Shown: positions 57,188 to 64,000 of the stretch, piece by piece
Layout of the letters: every line of letters starts with the position of its first letter
Numbering within the stretch: position 1 is the first letter of the stretch
Origin: Erodium maritimum
Taxonomy: Eukaryota; Streptophyta; Magnoliopsida; Geraniales; Geraniaceae
Length of the DNA stretch: 64,000 nt
Reading direction: 5' to 3'
Assembly: GCA_963921825.1 (NCBI GenBank)
Contig: OY997588.1
Span: forward strand, 53,948,803-54,012,802
The notes under the pieces: generated by a model
The model's input: the letters and a program-made list of their open reading frames with translations, nothing else
Databases searched by the model: none
Told to the model about the DNA's origin: nothing
Program-made: the position numbers and the translations under genes

Positions 57188-58875
57188 TGTTAGTCTTAGT
57201 GCCCGTAGTTCAATCCTAAATGTCCAAATGTATATATCATCGTTAGCAATAAAATTAAAGCGGCTTTATATTACTTATGTGTTGGAGTAATATATCGATG
57301 TGTGCTCTGATCTATGCCCACCATGTGAATAGAACCATAGATCGAGATAGATCACACTCGATGGGTCCCTAGTCAACAAAGCTTCACTAGAAGCGACTAG
57401 TATGAAAGATGGCTCTTTATGGCTTACGTTCTGTTAGTCATTGGAATGGGATTCCGGAGTCTGATCATAGATATCATGTGGGACATGATATTGGACGACC
57501 CGCCCTGAATATGTGCCATAGATTAAGTCATGAACATATTCAGTGTTGTAGCTTGTCATGTATCCTTAGACCAAGGAGTCTTTGTGATCGCTATGTAGTC
57601 AACAACTGAGTTTGACCTGAGCCTAACGTTGTCCGTAACAGGGCTTCCATAACGGCCAGGATTGGCTTGGGGACGGGCTACATGAGTGACAAGAAAGACG
57701 GCTAAGGGATTTATCCCTCATACTAAGGTATAGGAAAGATATCGGTTCTCGGCCACTTGATCGAGAGTGACTGGAAGAATAGCATGGCCATGCACATGAT
57801 ACTGGGTATCATATCTTCAGTCATCTCACATATCAAGGAACGGTGATTGAGAATAATAAGGATGACGGCTCTATGCCTTATCTCAATCAGGATATCGGAG
57901 ATAAAAGGATAATGACAGGGACGACGGAAAGGTTAGAATCGACAGGGTCGATTCGTTATGTAGTGTCAGGCAATACTAAAGTCTCGTTAGTTGCCACTTA
58001 AATAGGATCAAGTAAAATGGGATTTTACGTTGATCTATTGACATGCATAAACCTAAGGGTCACACCGGAGGATGAAACTCATTGACACATTTATGGAGAA
58101 TGGCCAAAAGGGAGTTGTCTCGGGACATGACCAAAACTGGGTTTTGGGTCATGTGCCCGTACGTGAATAGGACTTTACGGATCGAGACAAGGCTTGGAGT
58201 CTTGGGATTGATCGCGTCGGATAATGTTGGACATTTCCGGTATGGAAGGCTTGGAGGCGATGAGCGAATCACGGGACCTCGTTAGAAATGGCCACGGGCC
58301 ATGTTCCAAGAGGCCCATGAAAGGCCCATGCAACCAAGGCCCATAGAACTAATTAATCAAGTCTTGATTAATTAGTACTAAGTAAGCAAGACAAGGATTA
58401 AGGTGTTGGTGATTCACCACCTAACCCAATCTTGTCTTGCCATACTTTGTCCTATTTACACCTTACTTGACACCATACTTGTCCCATGCCTTTAGTTGGA
58501 CAAGTATGGGTTTTGTTATGTTTAAGTCATCTTTTTTCAACATAACAAACACAAGACAAGAATAGGAAACACATTTTCTCTCCCTCTTCCATGGCCATTT
58601 CGGGTTTGGCTAGTTTCCACCTCCATGTTTGTGTTCTTGAGTCCTCAAAGAGAAGAACTACGTGGCTTTGATTCCCATGTGGATACGTAGGCGTCTTGGA
58701 GACTCAAGCCAATCATTCGTTAACCGGTGTTCTTGTTTTGGTAAGAACTAGTGCTGAATTTTTCTCTTGTGAATCCATTCTTTGTTAGTTGTTTCATGGT
58801 TTTAATCGTCTCTTGGTTTTCATTGATTTTCCGCTGCGAGTTGGTTCATCTCCAACCTTACCTCGAGACCCAACA
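57188..58875 (+). repeat. 5' LTR of element E
   Basis: 1688 bp, TGTTAGTCTTAGTGCC...CGAGACCCAACA; about a dozen differences from F's LTR by eye. Confidence 0.95.
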
Positions 58876-58876
58876 G

Positions 58877-58888
58877 TGGTATCAGAGC
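58877..58888 (+). other. Primer binding site of element E
   Basis: TGGTATCAGAGC, exact initiator tRNA-Met complement, one base after the LTR end. Confidence 0.9.
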
Positions 58889-60432
58889 CGTGCTACCTTC
58901 GGGATTCACAAGACGGTGTTCATAGTTTCGGTTTTGCTTGAAAGTTTCGTTTTTGGCATGTTGTTTTGCTAAATTGTTTGATAACATGTTTTAAATTCTT
59001 GTTTATGGATTTAATGCATGTAAAATGAATTTTTGAAAATTATTTCAAATCTGGAAATTTTGAAAAAAAGTTTGATTTTTCGGGTCTCGGGAGCGGGACT
59101 CTCGGGGAGCCGAAACCGGGACCGAACGGGGCTCCGTTGGACGGAGCTAGGCCAAGCATGACCATTGGATGGTTGATATGCCATGGCTAAACCGTTTTGT
59201 TAGTTATGACGAGTTTGGAACCGTCATGACGAACTCGAAGATCAAATGTTCAAAAGTTTCATTTTTGAAAGGTTTCGATAAACCGAGCATCAAAAAATTT
59301 CGAAACTTGGCTATTAATTAAAACCGGAAAATCACATGATGTTTGATAACATGCTTGTTTGATAACACGATGTGTGATGTGATGTTGGCATGGTGTACAT
59401 AATAGCCCCGAGCTCGATTTAATTATTTATCGCTTTTCACGGCCTGCGAGCCGTTAGAGTTAGCGTGTAATTATTCTTTCAATGTGTGGTCGTCGAACCA
59501 CTTGTTTGTAATATTTATTTATTCCCGACCTGCGAGTCGTGTATTAAATTGTAATATTTTACTCAAGATGAAGAAAGGGCGAAAAGGTCATTTGGTGGCT
59601 TTTCGGGTGTTGGCATCGGCTTGGAGTCGATGGAGCTCAAGAAGCTAGTGGGAGTTAGTTTAGGGGGCTATTATGTGCATATTTATCGCTTTATGCTTGG
59701 TTTAGTTTATGCATGATTAATTCTATGTGTTTTAGAATTGCATGCTTAACTTTATTTACCGAGCATATCATCTCACATGCAAAGATAAAATTGGAATTTT
59801 AATCCTTGTGTGTGAGCCCTTAGAATCGTCATCACATTTGATGTAGTTGACGGGTTCGAAGGAAGAATTACATTGGATGTAATTTGAGGCATCATTGCAT
59901 TTGGAATGTAGTTGATGTGCTCATCGCATCTAGGATGTGTCAAAGTTTTAAACACAACCGGACAAGTAAAAACGGGTCATGTCTGATACCTCCCAATTAT
60001 CAACACCTTACTACCTCCCCGTCCTATGGGTGTCGTGCGCATTAGCGGAGCATCCATGGGAAAGCGGGGTAGTAGGTTTGGACGACATATGTGGGTGTCG
60101 TGCGCATTAGCGGAGCACCTACATAGTGACGGGCCATAGTTGAAAATTGGTGGACCCGACTACGATTCTCAGCCTGAGGTTGAGCTAGGGTAACAGATAG
60201 GGTAAGCCGTGTACATAAGTGCATACCCTAGCCAAGAGTCACATTGGATGTGATTGGATGGAGTCCTACCTACATAGCTCGATTAAGTGGTGAGCATTAG
60301 TTCAGCTTAATCGAGTGAATCAAGGATCTTGGTTTCAGATTCTAAAGGTTTAGAATCGATTGTTGGTGTTTAAGCTTGATCTTCATAAAATTTATTCAGT
60401 TTACTGATTGAATTTTATCTGTTGTAGATCAA
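58889..60432 (+). other. 5' leader of element E
   Basis: About 1.54 kb, as in F. A 25-bp perfect direct repeat containing GGGTGTCGTGCGCATTAGCG lies at 60028-60052 and 60093-60117 (65-bp spacing). Near-palindromes of the TTACATCCAATGTAA type lie around 59830-59915. Confidence 0.85.
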
Positions 60433-63400
60433 ATGGCAAATTCAGCGAACATTAATAGTTTGTCATTAAAAACCATTCTTGACAGGGTCAAGCTAAATGG
60501 GACAAACTATTTGGACTGGTACAGAATTTTGAGGATAGTCCTCAAGTCTGAACGCAAAGAATATGTCCTTGACAAGGCTGTCTCTAAGACCATATCAGAG
60601 TTACATGAAGTGTCATTAACTGCTGAGAAGAATATCTCAGGGATCTGGGATCCAAGGATATTCTGATGGTCAACAAGGGAATTGGAAGTGGCATGGGCTG
60701 GGCCCATGCGCACTTAGCAGGAAAGATGAGACACCTGAGAATGTCTGCTTCTACTGCCAACAACCTGGTCATTGGAACCGGGATTACAGGAAGTTCACGG
60801 CTGATCTGAAGAAGGGCAGTGGGACTACGCCTTCATCAAATAGCCTGGATGATCTGAAGAAGGGCAGTAAGACTGCGCCTTCATCAGGAAACCTGGATGA
60901 TCTAAGGAAGGGCGGTGGGACCGTGCCTTCAATCGGTATTAACTCTATAGAGCTACATCTCTCTACTTCCAAAGATTCATGGGTATTAGATACCATGACT
61001 GAATCTCACACATGCACTAATATATGGTGGCTGAAAGTAGGAGAGATTTGGAAAGCACGAAATGGACCTCAGAGTTGTGGCAACTACTGTAGGATCCATG
61101 AGTCTTGCTTTGCCAAGAGGCCTTGTCTTAGTATTGTATAATGTATATTGCATACCTACTTTTAGTAGGAATATTATATCTGTATCCGTGTTTGACAAGG
61201 AAGGATATAATGTTAATATTGGAAATGGAGTTTTCAATGTTCTATGCAATGATATGTTTTATACCAGTACTGACATGGTTGGAGGATTGTACATATTAGA
61301 TATGGGTAACAATGCCTCAAGTTCTATATATTCCGTTAATACCAAGAGGTCTAAATCCAACGATTTAAACCTAACTCTGTTATGGTACTGTCATTTGGGT
61401 CGCATAAACAAGAAGCGCCTATCAGCACTTCAGAAGTGCGGGCTTTCAGGTTCATTCGAATTCCATTCGATCGATAGGTGCAAGGTTTGTTTGATGGGAA
61501 AAATGACTAAAGTGCCCTTTATCGATCGCGATGAAAGGGCGGGTGAATTATTTGGGCTGATACACTCGAATGTGTGTAGACCAATAAGTTCACTTGCCAG
61601 GAGGGTTTTAGCTACTTTATCACATTTGCTGATGATTACAGTAAATATGGTTATGTCTATTCGGTGAGACATAAGTCTGAAACTTTTGATAAATTCAAAG
61701 AGTTTAAGACTATAGTAGAAAACCAGCTCGACAAAGGTATTAAGGCACTTCGATTGGATCGAGGTGGAAAATACTTGACCACAGAGTTATTAGATCATCT
61801 AAAAGAGAATGGGATCCTTTTGGAATGGACTCCTCCTAGGTCACTGTAGTTGAAAGGTGTAGCCAAACGGAGAAATCAGACATTGTTAGACAATGGTCTG
61901 TTCCATGATTAGTTGGACTGATCTCCCATCTCTTTTAGGGGTTTTGCTCTAGAGACGACCGCATTCATAGTGAATCGGGCTTCGACGAATGGTGTGGAAG
62001 GGACACCATTTTAAAAATGGTACGGGATGATGCCCGCTTTGTCCTTCCTAAAGATTTGTGGTTGCGAGGCTTATGTGAAACATTTGGTTTCGACTAAGCT
62101 CGAACCAAGATCTGAGATATGCACCTTCGTGTGGTATCCCAAAGCAACAAGGGGATACTATTTCTACAATCCCAGTGAGAACATGGTGTTCGTCGCTTGG
62201 GGTGGGGTCTTTATGGAAAAAAAGTTTTGTTTCGAAAGACGTCATTGGGAGGACTGTGCATCTCGAAGAAATTCAGGATGGTACAGATCTGTCTAAACCA
62301 ATTGGCAACCCAGTAGAAAGGAGCCAGAGATTGTCGTAGAGTAAGAACCAATTCCTGTTACAATTCCGGAAGGTCCAAGGCGATTTGAAAGGATCAATCT
62401 TCCACCTCCAAGATATGGTATCCGGAGGTGACAATGAAGTCATGGTGGATCACGATGATCCAGCCACCTTTCAGGAAGTCGTGGATGGGCCCAACTCCGA
62501 GTTATGGCTGGGAGCCATGAGGGAGGAAATGCAATCCATGTCGGGCAACCGAGTCTGGGAACCGGTTGATCCCATCAATGGTGTGAGGACCATCGGATGC
62601 AAATGGATCTTCAAGGTGAAGATGGACATGGATGGCAACCCTCTGACCTACAAAGCTCAACTGGTGGCGAAAGGTTATAGGCATGGATTGACTATGAGGA
62701 AACCTTCTCCTTAGTGGCTATGGTCAAAATCGATCCAAATTCTTCTTGACATAACTGCGTATCATAATTACGAGATATGGCAAGTGGATGTCAAAACCGC
62801 TTTCCTAAATGGAAATTTGACTGAGTACGTTTATATGTCTCGGCCCAAAGGTTTTGACGATCCGAAGAATAAAGGAAAGATTTATAAGTTGTTGAAATCC
62901 ATTTATGGATTGAAACGAACTTCTCGGAGTTGGATCCTTCGTTTTGATGAAGCTGTAATTGGATTTGGCTTAATCAAGAACGAGGATGAATCTTGCGTTT
63001 ATAAGAAGGCTAGTGGGAGCAATATTACCTTTCTGGTTCTCATTGAAAACGACATCCCAACCTTGCACGAGACTAAAGCTTGGTTGAGGAAGTGTTTTTC
63101 AATAAAGGACTTAGGTGATGCTTCTCATATCTTAAGGATTAAGATATGTAGAGATCGCACCAAGAGGGTCTTGGATGTAAGTCAGGGAACCTATGTGAAC
63201 AAGGCATTGAGTAGGTTCTTAATGCTCGATTCAAAGAAAGGACTCTTACCCACTAGTCATGGCATTCATCTCAGCAAGACTTAGTGTCCTAAGACACATG
63301 ATGAGCTGAAAAGGATGATGAAATGCGCCTGGGGGCAGGATCGATCATATATGCCATGACATGTATGAGACCAGACGTCTCGTAAGCCTTATGTTGTACC

Positions 63401-63930
63401 AGTAGACATCATTCTAACCCGGGGGAAAGATGATGCTGAACTAGTCGTCGAAGGATGAGTAGACGCTAGTTTTCCAAGACAAATCCAGATGACTTTAGAA
63501 GTCAATCAGGATATGTGTTTACGCTGAATGGCAGAGCTTTAGCTGGGAAAGCGTAAAGCAAGATACCATTGCCGAATCTACGACAGAGGCCAAGTACATG
63601 GATGCTGCAGAGGCAGCTAAGGAGGCTATGTGGATTTGGAAATTCATGGCAGGGCTGGGTGTAATTAAAAACCCATCCAGCCCGGTGAATCCATCTTGCG
63701 ACAACACAAGGGCCATTGCGCAAGCTAAAAGCCTAGATCGTATAACAAATCCAAACATGTACTGCGGCGTATCCACCTCATCAGATAAATACTGAACTGA
63801 GGTGAAGTGAAGATAACCGATATTGCAACAGATGATAACATAGCCAACCCTTTGACTAAAGGCAGTGTCACTGCCTGAACATGTTAGACATGTAAAGTCG
63901 ATGGGGACATATTGGAGTTTAGATTGGAAC
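60433..63930 (+). pseudogene. gag-pol fossil of element E
   Basis: Begins MANSANINSLSLKTILDRVK and follows F almost base for base through gag remnant, integrase, reverse transcriptase and RNase H regions. Broken. Confidence 0.92.
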
Positions 63931-63936
63931 TAGGGC

Positions 63937-63946
63937 AAGTGGGAGA
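63937..63946 (+). other. Polypurine tract of element E
   Basis: AAGTGGGAGA just before the 3' LTR start at 63948. Confidence 0.8.
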
Positions 63947-63947
63947 T

Positions 63948-64000
63948 TGTTAGTCTTAGTGCCCGTAGTTCAATCCTAAATGTCCAAATGTATATATCAT
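63948..64000 (+). repeat. 3' LTR of element E, first 53 bp
   Basis: Starts TGTTAGTCTTAGTGCCCG, identical to the start of the 5' LTR, and is cut by the window end. Confidence 0.93.

Larger units (their letters stand above)
57188..64000 (+). mobile_element. Copia element E, plus strand, right end outside window
   Basis: 5' LTR 57188-58875, primer site, leader, gag-pol, purine tract, and the first 53 bp of the 3' LTR (63948-64000). Inserted in fossil D; the left flank base set is CAATA (57183-57187), whose partner lies beyond the window. Body and LTR are close to those of F. Coding part broken, about ten breaks, in the same state as F and G. Confidence 0.93.

Overview
The window is transposon-dense plant nuclear DNA. 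The evidence is stacked Ty1/copia elements with an initiator tRNA-Met primer site, a Ty3-like solo LTR, a hAT MITE, L1-type LINE remains, and very long repeat-filled stretches without host genes. It looks like an angiosperm, probably a eudicot, but the species cannot be named from sequence alone. I found no convincing intact host gene, no rRNA or tRNA gene and no CRISPR array. Every coding signal I can support belongs to a mobile element or a relic of one.

Layout, left to right. 1-10645: minus-strand Ty1/copia fossil (A), split by a 2.9 kb solo LTR (2570-5485, perfect 5-bp target duplication) and carrying a 1.1 kb hAT MITE (8360-9480) in its 5' LTR. 10646-18036: a 22-bp minisatellite; a LINE-like unit on the minus strand whose ORF is split by a solo-LTR-like insert (11387-12752); the 3' end of a second copia family (LTR 13662-14397); and a large inverted repeat (about 14490-16675) formed by two opposed, related LTR-like sequences. 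18037-22700: mostly unassigned, with a decayed DUF4283-like relic. 22700-43317: a 5'-truncated L1-type LINE containing another LINE-like 3' end, which contains copia G (23704-40631, minus), whose own 5' LTR contains copia F (30850-39313, plus). 43681-54360: an old copia LTR (C) holding copia B (44740-53680, minus), the only copy here that looks whole, with one continuous 1341-residue gag-pol frame. 54265-57187: a decayed plus-strand copia fossil (D) joined head-to-head to C. 57188-64000: copia E (plus), inserted in D and running off the window end.

A, B, C, D, E, F and G are all one copia family, with LTRs of about 1.68 kb. Target duplications are perfect where both flanks are visible: B CATAT, F ACTTG, G GTAGC. 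By eye the LTR pairs differ at about 4 (F), 8 (B) and 14 (G) positions. All three are therefore young, and F inside G has the right relative age. E, F and G are near-copies of each other and share the same broken coding state, while B looks whole. The most interesting inference is that a defective sub-lineage has been spreading with proteins supplied by B-like members.
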